From Saccopteryx bilineata (taxonomy: Eukaryota > Chordata > Mammalia > Chiroptera > Emballonuridae): a stretch of 64,000 bases of DNA. This document shows, piece after piece, positions 13,629 to 21,289 of the stretch. Position 1 is the stretch's first letter. Each line of letters starts with the position of its first letter. Under the pieces are notes generated by a model. It saw nothing but the letters and a program-made list of their open reading frames with translations, was not told the origin of the DNA and did not search any database. The DNA lies in contig NC_089495.1 in the NCBI RefSeq assembly GCF_036850765.1, forward strand, positions 195,565,847 through 195,629,846. Direction: 5' to 3'. The position numbers were made by a program, and so were the translations under genes.

Positions 13629-16600
13629 TGTATTTTTCCAAAGTTGGAAACGGGGAGAGACAGTCAGACAGACTCCCGCACGCGCCCGACCGGAATCCAC
13701 CCGGCACACCCACCAGGGGCGACGCTCTGCCCACCAGGGGGCGATGCTCTGCCCCTCCGGGGCGTCGCTCTGCCGTGACCAGAGCCACTCCAGCGCCTGG
13801 GGCAGAGGCCAAGGAGCCATCCCCAGCGCCCGGGCCATCTTTGCTCCAATGGAGCCTTGGCTGCGGGAGGGGAAGAGAGAGATAGAGAGGAAGGAGGGAA
13901 GGGGGGTGGAGAAGCAGATGGGCGCTTCTCCTGTGTGCCCTGGCCGGGAATCGAACCCGGGTCCCCCACACGCCAGGCCGACGCTCTACCGCTGACCCAA
14001 CTGGCCAGGGTCTTCAGGTTCTTTTAAATACAGCATTCCTGAGGGACGTCAGAGAAATGGCGCTGTGAGGAGTGCTACCGATAAATACAGCATTCCCGTG
14101 TTTTATGTCATGACTGAGTGTGTAACCACGCCCCTTCAATCCTTTCCTGGAATAAGATGAGTTCTAACAAAGGATAATAAGATATTCTCCGTTTTCAGAT
14201 CGTGCCTGCAACCCAACCCTGTGGAGCATTATTTCACACATGACGGCACCCACCTTGGCTCCTGGGAACTCAACTGCTCCCGCCCCCACTACTGCTGCAC
14301 CGTCACAGAGTGGGCATTTTCTGGATATAGAGACTTTTGTGGGGCTGGTCGTCTTTTTTCTCTGCCTCTTGCATTCTAGGTAAGTTAAAAAAAATACCTT
14401 AGAACAAGATTCTCATAAGTGAAGCAGCTATTTTGCTTTCAAATAGCAGTGTGAGGAATTTAAAAAAAAATAGCCAGCCTCACTCTTTGTTAAAAGTCCT
14501 TGACTTGCCTCAGTTACCCGGCCATGTGCATTTCTTACAGTTTATCCAGTCCTCCCAGCAAGGCATCCCTCCCAGCCTTACACAGGTATCTTCTCATTTG
14601 GATAGAAGGCTCAAGTCCACACCTGACCCTGCATCAGCTAGAATAGTGGCTCTGAAATTGGTTGGCTTATCTTGTTATATTTTAATCTTCATTTCCTGAT
14701 CATTGTGAATAATTAAATGACTAAGAATTACACACATCTAATGTTAAAGACACTAGTAAAACCCAGGCCCCCAGATATAACCTAGGTTAGCAGTTTGCAC
14801 TTACCCTCTCACTCATTTTTATTGTTATTTTCTCTATAGTAGCATGTATTTCTCTAAGTTTTTCAAAATACGTAATAATAAAATGGGTAAGGATATATGA
14901 TATAAACTAATATAAGTGAGAAAAGGATAGAGAAGGAAATGAAAGTATCCTCTTTCCAAATTGACTTCTTCCATGGTTAACATTTGGCACAGGGGTCCCC
15001 AAACTTTTTACACAGGGGGCCAGTTCACTGTCCCTCAGACCGTTGGAGGGCCGGACTATAAAAAAAACTATGAACAAATCCCTATGCACACCGCACATAT
15101 CTTATTTATTTATTTAAAAAAAATTTTTTAATTATTATTTATTTATTCATTTTAGAGAGGAGAGGGAGAGACAGAGAGAGAGAGGAGAGACAGAGAGAGA
15201 GAAGGGGGGGGAGGAGCTGGAAGCATCAACTCTCATATGTTGACCAGGCAAGCCCAGGGTTTCGAACCGGCAACCTCAGCATTTCCAGGTCGACGTTTTA
15301 TCCACTGCGCCACCACAGGTCAGGCACATATCTTATTTTAAAGTAAAAAAACAAAACGGGAACAAATACAATATTTAAAATAAAGAACAAGTAAATTTAA
15401 ATCAACAAACTGACCAGTATTTCAATGGGAACTATGGGCCTGCTTTTGGCTAATGAGATGGTCAATGTGCTCCTCTCACTGACCACCAATGAAAGAGGTG
15501 CCCCTTCCGGAAGTGCAGCTGGGGCCAGATAAATGGCCTCAGGGGGCTGCATGCGGCCTGCGGACCGTAGTTTGGGGACCCCTGATTTGGTACATATTAT
15601 TTCAGGCTTTTTCCTTTGCTTATACTGACTATCAACCTATATAATTATATGTAATTTTATATATAGCTAAATACACAATTGTGTTATATCACTTGATATT
15701 TAATTTTTAAAAATAAATTAGGAACATGCTATACAAATATATATGCTATTCTGAAATAGAAATTTGTCATTCTGATTTGGACAACTTTCCATAACATGTG
15801 TAGATGTACCCTTTTTTTGAGAGAGAGACAGGAAAGGAGGGAGACGAGAAGCATCAACTTACTTGTTCATTGATTGATTCTCATATATGTATTGATGGAG
15901 GTGTGGAGCTCAAGCCATGCCAATGACCCCTTGCTCAAGCCAGCGACCTTGGGACATGTTGCTGATTCTGCACTCAAGCTGGTGACCGCTGCGTCCCAGG
16001 TCAACACTCTACCCTTGGCAAATCACAGCAACCCTTGGCTGTCTATTTTTATAAGCAGGTTTATTGGAACAAATCTATGCTCATTTGTTTTTATATTGTC
16101 TATGACTATTTTTGTTTATTTTGCTTTTGCCCTAACTTCTTTTTAGATGTAATTTACATACCACAGAATTTACCTTTTAGAAATGTAAAATTCAGTAGTT
16201 TTTTAGTATATTCACAGAGCTGTGCAGCCATCACCACAACCAATGTAAACATTTATGTACTGAAAATGTTATTCTGTACTTATTAACAGCCACTCCCCAT
16301 TTTCCCTACCTTCTGTCCCCTGGCAGACAGTAATTTTTTTTTTTTAATTTATTGATCAATTCTACAGAGGAGCAGGGAGTGAGAAGTATCAACTCATAGT
16401 TGCTTCTCCTATGTGCCTTGACCGGGCAAGCTCAGAGTTTTGAACCGGTAACCTCAACATTCTAGGTCAATGCTTTGTCCGCTGTGCCACCCCAGGCCAG
16501 GCAGAGAGTAATCTTTCTGGCTTTAGATTTGCTTATTCAAACGTGTCATATACATGGAATCGTACTACCGTATTTTTCGCTCCATAAGACGCACCTGACC

Positions 16601-19600
16601 ATGAGACACACCTAGGGTTTTAAGGAGGAAAATAAGAAAAAAATATTCTGAGCCAAATGGTGTTAAAATATTTAATAAAATACAGTATATGCTCTTTTGT
16701 GATTGGCTTCTTTCAGTTAACAATGTTTTCAAGGTTCATCTGTGTTGTCAGTATTCCTCTCTGTTGTTGAAATGATATTCCATTGTGTGGATATATCACA
16801 TTTCGTTTATCTACTCATTAGTTGATGGACAGTTGGGTGTTTCCATTGTGGGGCTACCATGAGTAATACTGCTATGAATATTTGTGTACAAATTTTTTGT
16901 ATGGGTGGACATTTTCTATTCTCTTGGGTATATACCTGTGAATAGAGTGGCTGGATTATGTGATACTATTACATTTACTGTTTTGAGGAACTGCCAAAGC
17001 ATTTTCCAAGGTGTCTACATCATGTTACAGTTCCACCAGCAACGTTATGAGGGTTGGGATTTCATTACCTCCTAATCATTACACTGTTGTTAAGTCTTTT
17101 TGATTGTAACCATTCTAGAGGATGTGAAGCAGCCTTTCCTTATGGCTGTGCTTTACGTTTTCCTAATGATGTTAAACATTATTTTTAGGTACTTATTGGC
17201 CATTTTTGTATCTTCCTTAAAGAAACATCTATTTAAGTCTTTTGCCTTTTTTTTTTGTATTTTTTTCTGAAGTTGGAAACGGGGAGGCAGTCAGACAGAC
17301 TCCCGCATGCGCCTGACCGGGATCCACCCGGCATGCCCATCAGAGGGTGATGCTCTGCCCATCTGGGGCGTTGCTCCACTGCAATCAGAGCCATTGTAGT
17401 GCCTGAGGCAGAGGCCATAGAGCCATCCTCAGCGTCCAGGCTAACTTTGCTCCAGTGGAGCCTTGGCTGTGGGAGAGGAAGAGAGAGACAGCGAGGAAGG
17501 AGAGGGGGAGGGGTGGAGAAGCAGATGGGCGCTTCTACTGTGTGCCCTGGCCAGGAATTGAACCCAGGACTCCTGCATGGCAGGCCGACACTCTACCGCT
17601 GAGCCAACCGGCCAGGGCCAGTCTTTTGCCTATTTTTAAATTGGGTTGTCTTTTATCGTTTTGTATATGGTTTGAGTGGTCCAACTTCATTCTGTTTTGT
17701 GTGGCTATCCAGTTGTGCCAACTCCACTTATTGAAAAGACGATTCATTCCCCAGTGACTTGTCCTGGCATCCTTGTCAAAAATCGGTTGACCATAAATGT
17801 AATGGTTTATTTCTGGACTTGTAATTTTATTTCATTGATATGTATGTCTTTCCTTATCCCAATATCACTGTCTTGGATTACTGTTGCTTTGTAGTAAGTT
17901 TTGAAATTGGGAAGTGTAACTTATCCTAATTTGTTCTTTTTCGAGATTGTTTTGGCTATCCTGAGTCCCTGCATTTCCATGTAAACTTTAGGTTCAGCTC
18001 GTCATTTTCTGGCCCCCAAAAAGGGAATTGGGATGTTGAAGGGGATTGTGTTGAATTTGTACTTTAACTTGAGAGTATTACCATCTCAACAATGTTAAGG
18101 TTTCTTCACCATGAACATGGCGTGTCTTATTTAGGTCTTTCAGTGGTTTATAGTTATTAGTGTACAAGTCTTGAACTTTGTTAAATTTCTAAGCATTTTA
18201 CTCTTTTACGGGATTGTAAATGGGATCGTTTAGGCGGCTTATTGCTATGCATAGAAATACTACTTTTTGTATATTAATCTTGTATCCTGCAAAGTTGTTT
18301 ATTGATTTTAAGAGTGTGTATTCTTTAAGACTTTCCATACAGAAGCTCAGGTCATCTGTGGATAGAGATCATTTACTTTTTCTTTTCCAAGCTGGATGCC
18401 TTTTGTCTTTTTCTTGCCTAATTGCTCTGGCTTGAACCTCCAGCATGGAGTTGAATAGAAAGATGAGAGTGGAGTATTTGTCTTGTTCCTGATCTGAGGG
18501 GGAAAGCTTTTAGTCTTTCAATATATATATATATATTTTGTATTTTTCTGAAGTTGGAAACGGGAAGGCAGTCAGATAGACTCCCGCATGCGCCCGACCA
18601 GGATCCACCCGGCATGCCCACCAGGGGGCGATGCTCTGCCCATCTGGGGTGTTACTCTGCTGCAACCAGAGCCATTCTAGCGCCTGAGGCAGAGGCCACA
18701 GAGCCATCCTCAGCGCCCGGGGCCAACTTTGCTCCAATGGAGCCTTGGCTGCGGGAGGGGAAGAGAGAGACAGAGAGGAAGGAGAGGGGAAGGGGTGGAG
18801 AAGCAGATGGGCTCTTCTCCTGTGTGCCCTGGCCGGGAATCGAACCCGGGACTCCTGCACGCCAAGCCGACGCTCTACCATTGAGCCAACTGGCCAGGGC
18901 CTAATCTTTCAATATTAAGTATGATTTTAGCACTAGGTTTTTCATAAATGCCCATTATTATTTTGAGGAAGTTTTCTTGTTCTTAGAGTATTTTTGTTAC
19001 CTTGAAAAGGTGTTAGATTTTGTCAAATGCTTTTTTTTAATGTCTGTTGAGATGATCGTGCGGTTTCTGTCCTTTTTTGTGTGTACTTTGCTATTGAGCC
19101 ATTTAACAAACTTGAGTGAGCATGTGCCATGTGCCCGAAATGCATAGATGACTAAGGCCGTTGTCAAGCAGTTCTGTGAACAGCCTGAGAGAAGGAATGA
19201 TAAGTGCTGTGGCAGAGGGAGGTGTAGAGAGCTGTGGGCACTTGATCAGCTTAGCGATGGGGGTGATGTCAGAGAAGGATTTCCGGAGGACATGACACAC
19301 AGCCAGAGAACTGAAGGATGAGTAAGTTAGCTGGCAGAAGGTTGGAGGGTCATAGAGTCTAAGATTAGAGGGGTCCTTATGAAGTCATGGAAGTAGATAT
19401 TAAGAGCCCAGGATGTTTTGGGAAACGCCTAAGCAGTTAAACCATCAACTAGAGACTGAAAAGAGCAATCTGTCTTGAGAGGGCAGGCGGCAGGTCAGAC
19501 GTGAAGCTGGGCCCTTCACAGGGCTGTCCGGCCCCAGCGTAGGAGCAGTTCTGAAGTAACCTGCATGTGATCAGCCAACGGCAGCGGTTCATCTTCATGG

Positions 19601-20631
19601 CCCACTTCTGATTTGTTTTCCTTGGGATCACTTTCCAGCTTCCGCACTTCCACCAACAGCCAAGTAAGTAAGCTGACCCTGTCAGGGAGTGAAAGTGTCA
19701 TCCTCCGTGATACAGCCACCAACGGTGGCAGCGATGAAGAGGACGGACAGCCGCGGCGGGCTGTGGACAACGAGAAGGAGGGAGTTCAGTACAACTACTC
19801 TGTCTTCCACTTGATGCTCTGCCTGGCTTCCTTGTACATCATGATGACGGTGACCGGCTGGTACAGGTAGGAGGCAGGACCACACAGGGAAGACCGCTTA
19901 GCCCCCTTGGGCTGCCTGTAAAATCTCCATCCGTTTCACCAGACTTTAGAATCCCCTTCTCTTACCTATATAATAAGGTTGTATTCAGTACTGACTCTTC
20001 TGAAATACTTTTAATTTTTTCTTCTCTTGGATAGAAAATCTAGTTGGAATTCTTACAGTACAGTTTATGGGGAGCTCTTCCAGACTGAGTGCTTGAGGAA
20101 GAAAATCATATGAATCTGACCCATCCCTATGCTCTAATTTTTCTGTCTAGAGCCAGCCAGAGATGTGTTCCGACCCAGGTAGTGACTAGCAAGGAAGGGA
20201 AGTTTCAGGGGCCCGTTTCAGTCTGGACTTTTATCAGCATCTAGAACAGCCAGATGTTCCTGACAACTTTGCCCAAGAATTAGTCAGGGTTCTTCATGCT
20301 GGCAAGAAGATAAAAGCCATTTGAGAGGTAGAGTTCCCTGCTCATAAAAATGAAATTAGCTTAAGTCCTTTCTAGAACCTTCCTAGGGGGTGATGTCAGC
20401 CAAATGTCCCTGGAGAATTTCCTGGCTCTGGCTAGCTGGCTGCTCAGTGCTGATATCAGGGTCCTTTTCCTGACTCTCTGCTGTTTTCTTAGCCCTGATG
20501 CCGAGTTCCAGAATGTGACCAGGAAGTGGCCAGCTGTGTGGGTCAAGATGAGCTCCAGCTGGGTCTGCCTCCTCCTCTACGTCTGGACCCTGGTGGCTCC
20601 GCTGGTCTTCACCAACCGAGACTTCAGCTGA
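2942..20631 (+). CDS. SERINC3: SERINC3, serine incorporator 3 (10 coding exons, complete)
   Basis: This is a multipass membrane protein of the SERINC/TDE1 family, found at the plasma membrane and Golgi. Family members have phospholipid-scrambling activity, and SERINC3 and SERINC5 reduce infectivity of retroviral particles. Coding exons are 2942-2980, 6794-6955, 9317-9510, 10336-10415, 11037-11174, 11357-11526, 12680-12770, 14199-14379, 19639-19866 and 20493-20631. All introns have GT...AG ends and the phases join. The sum is 1422 bp, 473 residues plus stop, the same length as human SERINC3. Recognisable segments are [13 protein letters not shown] at the N-terminus, the Cys-rich [41 protein letters not shown] (a potential N-glycosylation site), [20 protein letters not shown] and the C-terminus TNRDFS. 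About ten hydrophobic segments are visible. The start lies in a strong context (CACCATGG). No frameshift or premature stop is seen, and SERINC1, 2, 4 or 5 fit less well. Confidence 0.97.
3960..4152 (-). mobile_element. old VES-like tRNA SINE (type D)
   Basis: The reversed element ends in CCCAACCAGGGC, contains the decayed B-box complement GGGATTGAACCC, and has a purine-rich tail with GAGAGAGAAAGAAAG. It lies in SERINC3 intron 1. Divergence from the head consensus suggests it is older than the type A-C copies. Confidence 0.65.
4516..4849 (-). mobile_element. SINE type B in SERINC3 intron 1
   Basis: A full-length reversed copy ends CACCGCCTGGTCAGGC. A perfect 16-bp duplication, CAGAGAAGTTTCTTTA, flanks it at 4500-4515 and 4850-4865. 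Confidence 0.9.
4932..5173. mobile_element. MITE with TATTTCCC...TATAAGA ends
   Basis: The right end, read inward, is CACTGTATTTCCCCATGTAT followed by AAGATGCACC. The left end is CCATATTTCCCAATCTATAG followed by GACATA. An internal GGTGCGTCTTATAC repeats the same motif. The ends are imperfect inverted repeats and no clear duplication is visible, so the superfamily is not assigned. Confidence 0.5.
5356..5553 (-). mobile_element. SINE type C in SERINC3 intron 1
   Basis: A reversed copy has a poly-T start, a GAGAGA tract and the end CACCACAGGTCAGGC. The duplication CTTAAAATACTCTT flanks it (left copy 5342-5355). Confidence 0.9.
5655..5815 (-). repeat. ancient L2 fragment
   Basis: The stretch containing CAAGGATGACTCCAAGGTAA matches the antisense of the mammalian LINE L2 as I recall it. 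It is decayed and has no reading frame. Confidence 0.45.
5849..5918. mobile_element. 70-bp palindromic MITE, TA-flanked
   Basis: The element starts CTGCTCACAAAAATTAGGG and ends with the inverse, CCCTAATTTTTGTGAGCAG. TA lies on both sides. This is a mariner-type non-autonomous element that can fold into a nearly perfect hairpin. A second copy lies at 13490. Confidence 0.8.
5935..6190 (-). repeat. L1 3'-region fragment
   Basis: Phrases such as TTTATGGCTGAATAGTTAAT, CATTGTGTGGAT and GGTTGATAGACAGTTGGGTT match the antisense of old mammalian L1 3' sequence. There is no open reading frame. Confidence 0.6.
6250..6452 (+). mobile_element. SINE type C in SERINC3 intron 1
   Basis: The head GCCTACCTGTGGTGGCACAG and a B box (GGTTCGAAGC) lead to a CT-rich stretch and an A-rich tail. 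The duplication AGATATCTTG/AGATACCTTG flanks it. It lies about 340 bp upstream of SERINC3 exon 2, in the sense direction. Confidence 0.85.
6794..6955 (+). CDS. SERINC3: SERINC3 coding exon 2
   Basis: It encodes residues 14-67, in phase 0 on both sides, from acceptor CTTCCAG to donor GTTAAG. It carries the Cys-rich block [17 protein letters not shown] and the first long hydrophobic segment. Confidence 0.95.
7214..7564. mobile_element. non-autonomous hAT element (351 bp) in intron 2
   Basis: The ends are inverted: CTGTGGTCCCCAAGCC on the left and, read inward, CAGTGATCCCCAACC on the right. A perfect 8-bp duplication ATTTAAAT lies at 7206-7213 and 7565-7572, the length made by hAT transposases. 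GGACCGGTACCGGTCC near the left end is itself a palindrome. No transposase frame is present. Confidence 0.85.
7681..8724 (-). mobile_element. Tigger-like (pogo/Tc1-mariner) DNA transposon, internally deleted
   Basis: The left end is TA|CAGGGGGTCCTTGGGTTATG and the right end, read inward, is CAAGGGGTCCTCAGGTTATG, also followed by TA. These are the ends and target expected of Tigger elements. At 1044 bp it is shorter than an autonomous Tigger. The minus strand keeps a remnant of the transposase C-terminus. It lies in SERINC3 intron 2. Confidence 0.8.
7965..8288 (-). pseudogene. Tigger-type transposase, C-terminal remnant (107 codons)
   Basis: The minus-strand frame includes [18 protein letters not shown] followed by [11 protein letters not shown], resembling the C-terminal tail of pogo/Tigger transposases. 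The DDE catalytic domain and the DNA-binding domain are missing, so it cannot encode an active enzyme. The retained frame is probably chance preservation within the transposon. Confidence 0.6.
8812..9202 (-). mobile_element. SINE type A (long) in SERINC3 intron 2
   Basis: The copy is reversed: T-rich start, GAAGCTGGAAACAGGGAGAG, the body blocks and a tRNA-like head ending CCAACCGGCCAGGGC. The left flank AGGACAG and right flank AGGAGAG suggest a mutated duplication. It ends 114 bp before exon 3. The CCACCAGGGGGCG body motif is damaged here (CCACCAGGGGAGA). Confidence 0.85.
9317..9510 (+). CDS. SERINC3: SERINC3 coding exon 3
   Basis: It encodes residues 68-131 plus two bases of the next codon. 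The acceptor is TTTTCCAG and the donor GTAAGA. It includes [32 protein letters not shown] and a hydrophobic membrane segment. Confidence 0.95.
10336..10415 (+). CDS. SERINC3: SERINC3 coding exon 4
   Basis: It completes codon 132 (Gly) and encodes [20 protein letters not shown] before a split codon. The acceptor is TTTTAATAG and the donor GTATGG. Confidence 0.95.
11037..11174 (+). CDS. SERINC3: SERINC3 coding exon 5
   Basis: The acceptor is TTTGTAG and the donor GTAGGT. It encodes [20 protein letters not shown], a strong membrane span, and then [18 protein letters not shown], which contains a conserved Asn-Glu-Ser. Confidence 0.95.
11357..11526 (+). CDS. SERINC3: SERINC3 coding exon 6
   Basis: The acceptor is ATTTTCAG and the donor GTATGG. 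It encodes [20 protein letters not shown] and the following hydrophobic stretch, ending SIISHPKIQ-like (SIHPKIQ). Confidence 0.95.
11600..11957 (-). mobile_element. SINE type A in SERINC3 intron 6
   Basis: A reversed full-length copy ends AAACCGGCCAGGGC. CCTAGGTATC / CCTAGGTAAC flank it. The CTCF-like CCACCAGGGGGCG is intact at 11678-11690. It starts only 73 bp after the exon 6 donor. Confidence 0.9.
12680..12770 (+). CDS. SERINC3: SERINC3 coding exon 7
   Basis: The acceptor is CTTCCATAG and the donor GTAAGG. It encodes [20 protein letters not shown] followed by [10 protein letters not shown], ending in a split Asp codon. Confidence 0.95.
13110..13240. mobile_element. 131-bp hAT MITE in SERINC3 intron 7
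   Basis: The left end CAGTAGTTTTCAGCTG and the right end read inward, CAGTGGTTTTCAACCCC, are inverted repeats. CTCTAGAA and CTCTGGAA (7 of 8 identical) flank it, the 8-bp footprint of hAT insertion. Confidence 0.75.
13490..13562. mobile_element. 73-bp palindromic MITE, TA-flanked (second copy)
   Basis: The ends CTACTCACAAAACGTAGGGG and CCCCTAATTTTTGTGAGGAG match the element at 5849, and TA lies on both sides. The left arm has mutated more than the right. Confidence 0.75.
13599..14012 (-). mobile_element. SINE type A, variant with a doubled CTCF-like block, intron 7
   Basis: A reversed copy lies between duplications TTCAGGTTCTTTTA (13585-13598 and after 14012). It carries two tandem copies of the GCCCACCAGGGG-GCGATGCTCTG block (13710-13743), a subfamily difference shared with the copies at 44746 and 63291. 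An ATTT repeat of 8 units precedes it. Confidence 0.9.
14199..14379 (+). CDS. SERINC3: SERINC3 coding exon 8
   Basis: The acceptor is GTTTTCAG and the donor GTAAGT. It encodes a lumenal or extracellular loop, [20 protein letters not shown] then [15 protein letters not shown], with a sequon (NST), and a hydrophobic span. The loop is Pro/Thr/Ala-rich and looks less conserved than the rest of the protein. Confidence 0.95.
14990..15584. mobile_element. non-autonomous hAT element interrupted by a SINE, intron 8
   Basis: The ends are CAGGGGTCCCCAAACTTTTT and, read inward, CAGGGGTCCCCAAACTACGG. ATTTGGCA and ATTTGGTA (7 of 8) flank it. The SINE at 15108-15325 is nested inside. A second copy of the same family, in the other orientation, lies at 32911-33636. 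Confidence 0.85.
15108..15325 (-). mobile_element. SINE type C nested in a hAT element
   Basis: A reversed copy with a long GAGAGA tract ends CACCACAGGTCAGGC. The perfect duplication ACATATCTTATTT lies at 15095-15107 and 15326-15338, so the SINE inserted into an already resident hAT copy. Confidence 0.9.
15810..16020 (-). mobile_element. degraded type B SINE
   Basis: The reversed body phrases GAGAAGCATCAACTTACTTG and CTTGCTCAAGCCAGCGACCT are recognisable. The head is decayed and no duplication is seen. Confidence 0.6.
16336..16501 (-). mobile_element. SINE type C nested in the L1
   Basis: A reversed copy ends CACCCCAGGCCAGGC and is flanked by CAGACAGTAATTTT / CAGAGAGTAATCTT. The divergence indicates an older insertion. 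Confidence 0.8.
16567..16688. mobile_element. MITE fragment with CATAAGACGCACC motif, nested in the L1
   Basis: The stretch CCGTATTTTTCGCTCCATAA followed by GACGCACC interrupts the L1, which resumes near TATATGCTCTTTTGTG. The motif recalls elements common in carnivore and bat genomes. Its duplication is not clear. Confidence 0.5.
17248..17618 (-). mobile_element. SINE type A nested in the L1
   Basis: A reversed copy ends CCAACCGGCCAGGGC. AGTCTTTTGCCT flanks both sides. The CTCF-like motif is decayed (CCATCAGAGGGTG), pointing to greater age. Confidence 0.9.
18525..18900 (-). mobile_element. SINE type A nested in the L1 (second)
   Basis: A reversed copy lies between TAGTCTTTCAATAT (18511-18524) and TAATCTTTCAATAT. 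An AT dinucleotide run precedes it. CCACCAGGGGGCG is intact at 18618-18630. Confidence 0.9.
19639..19866 (+). CDS. SERINC3: SERINC3 coding exon 9
   Basis: The acceptor is ACTTTCCAG and the donor GTAGGA. It encodes the large cytoplasmic loop: [20 protein letters not shown], the acidic [20 protein letters not shown], then a hydrophobic span [20 protein letters not shown]. In SERINC5 the matching loop determines sensitivity to lentiviral Nef. Confidence 0.95.
20493..20631 (+). CDS. SERINC3: SERINC3 coding exon 10 with stop
   Basis: The acceptor is GTTTTCTTAG. It encodes [20 protein letters not shown] and the last span [17 protein letters not shown], ending NRDFS and TGA. Confidence 0.95.
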
Positions 20632-21285
20632 GCCTCTTGAGTGCCGGGATGCCACAAATTGATAAAGGTTTCCTTTGCTGAAAGCCCTCTTACTTCTGCT
20701 TCAACTAAAATACCGAGTGCTTTGCGAATTTGACTATATCCGGGTTTCTTTCTGAAGGCAAGACTGAATTATGATTGATGCAGGATCTGAATTTTTCATT
20801 TACATGTATATTGTTTATTTTTAAGGATGTAGTGCAAAGGGAACATTTTTTGCATTATATAGTGAATGACAGCTGTGCTGTGAAGAGAGTTTTTATTAAG
20901 ATCTACAACTTTGATTTAATATTAAAATAGAAAAATATTCGATATTTGAGGCCATCATTAATATATTTCTATTGCAGTATCCTTAAAGAGCAGGGGGGAA
21001 AAAGTAATAATGTATTTCTATGACAGTTTTTCTTGAAAGTCTTTACTTGCGTGACACAGCACTCTGGTCCTTGAAACTCGTAAGAGGCGTAGCGTCTGAG
21101 TCCTGGCCTGAAGGACTGAGGCCGGGCTCCTCCTCCCCAGAACAGGGGTTGCTGATAGGGCTATTGCTTCTGCAACTTGAGTTTTTTCAGTAATTTTTTT
21201 ATACTACAGCATTGACACTGTTTATTTCAAGTCTGTGGCTTTGCCAGAATGTTAATTTCAATAAACGCTTTGTAGGTTTGGTTAA
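20632..21285 (+). other. SERINC3: SERINC3 3' UTR and poly(A) signal
   Basis: AATAAA lies at 21260-21265, followed by the T/G-rich TTTGTAGGTTTGG. This gives a 3' UTR of about 650 bp. No repeat interrupts it. Later signals would extend it, but none with a good downstream element stands out. Confidence 0.65.
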
Positions 21286-21289
21286 AATG

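Larger units (their letters stand above)
16100..19085 (-). mobile_element. old L1 LINE fragment, antisense, in SERINC3 intron 8
   Basis: From left to right the sequence follows mammalian L1 3' UTR (TTTACATACCACAGAATTTA, ATATTCACAGAGCTGTGCAG), then ORF2 antisense (GGTCAGCTCGTCA-like, TTGTATCCTGCAAAGTTG, TGGATGCCTTTTGTC, GAGATGATCGTGCGGTTT). It covers the 3' half of the element including the reverse transcriptase region. Stops and gaps show it is dead. Two type A SINEs, one type C SINE and one MITE were inserted later. Confidence 0.85.
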
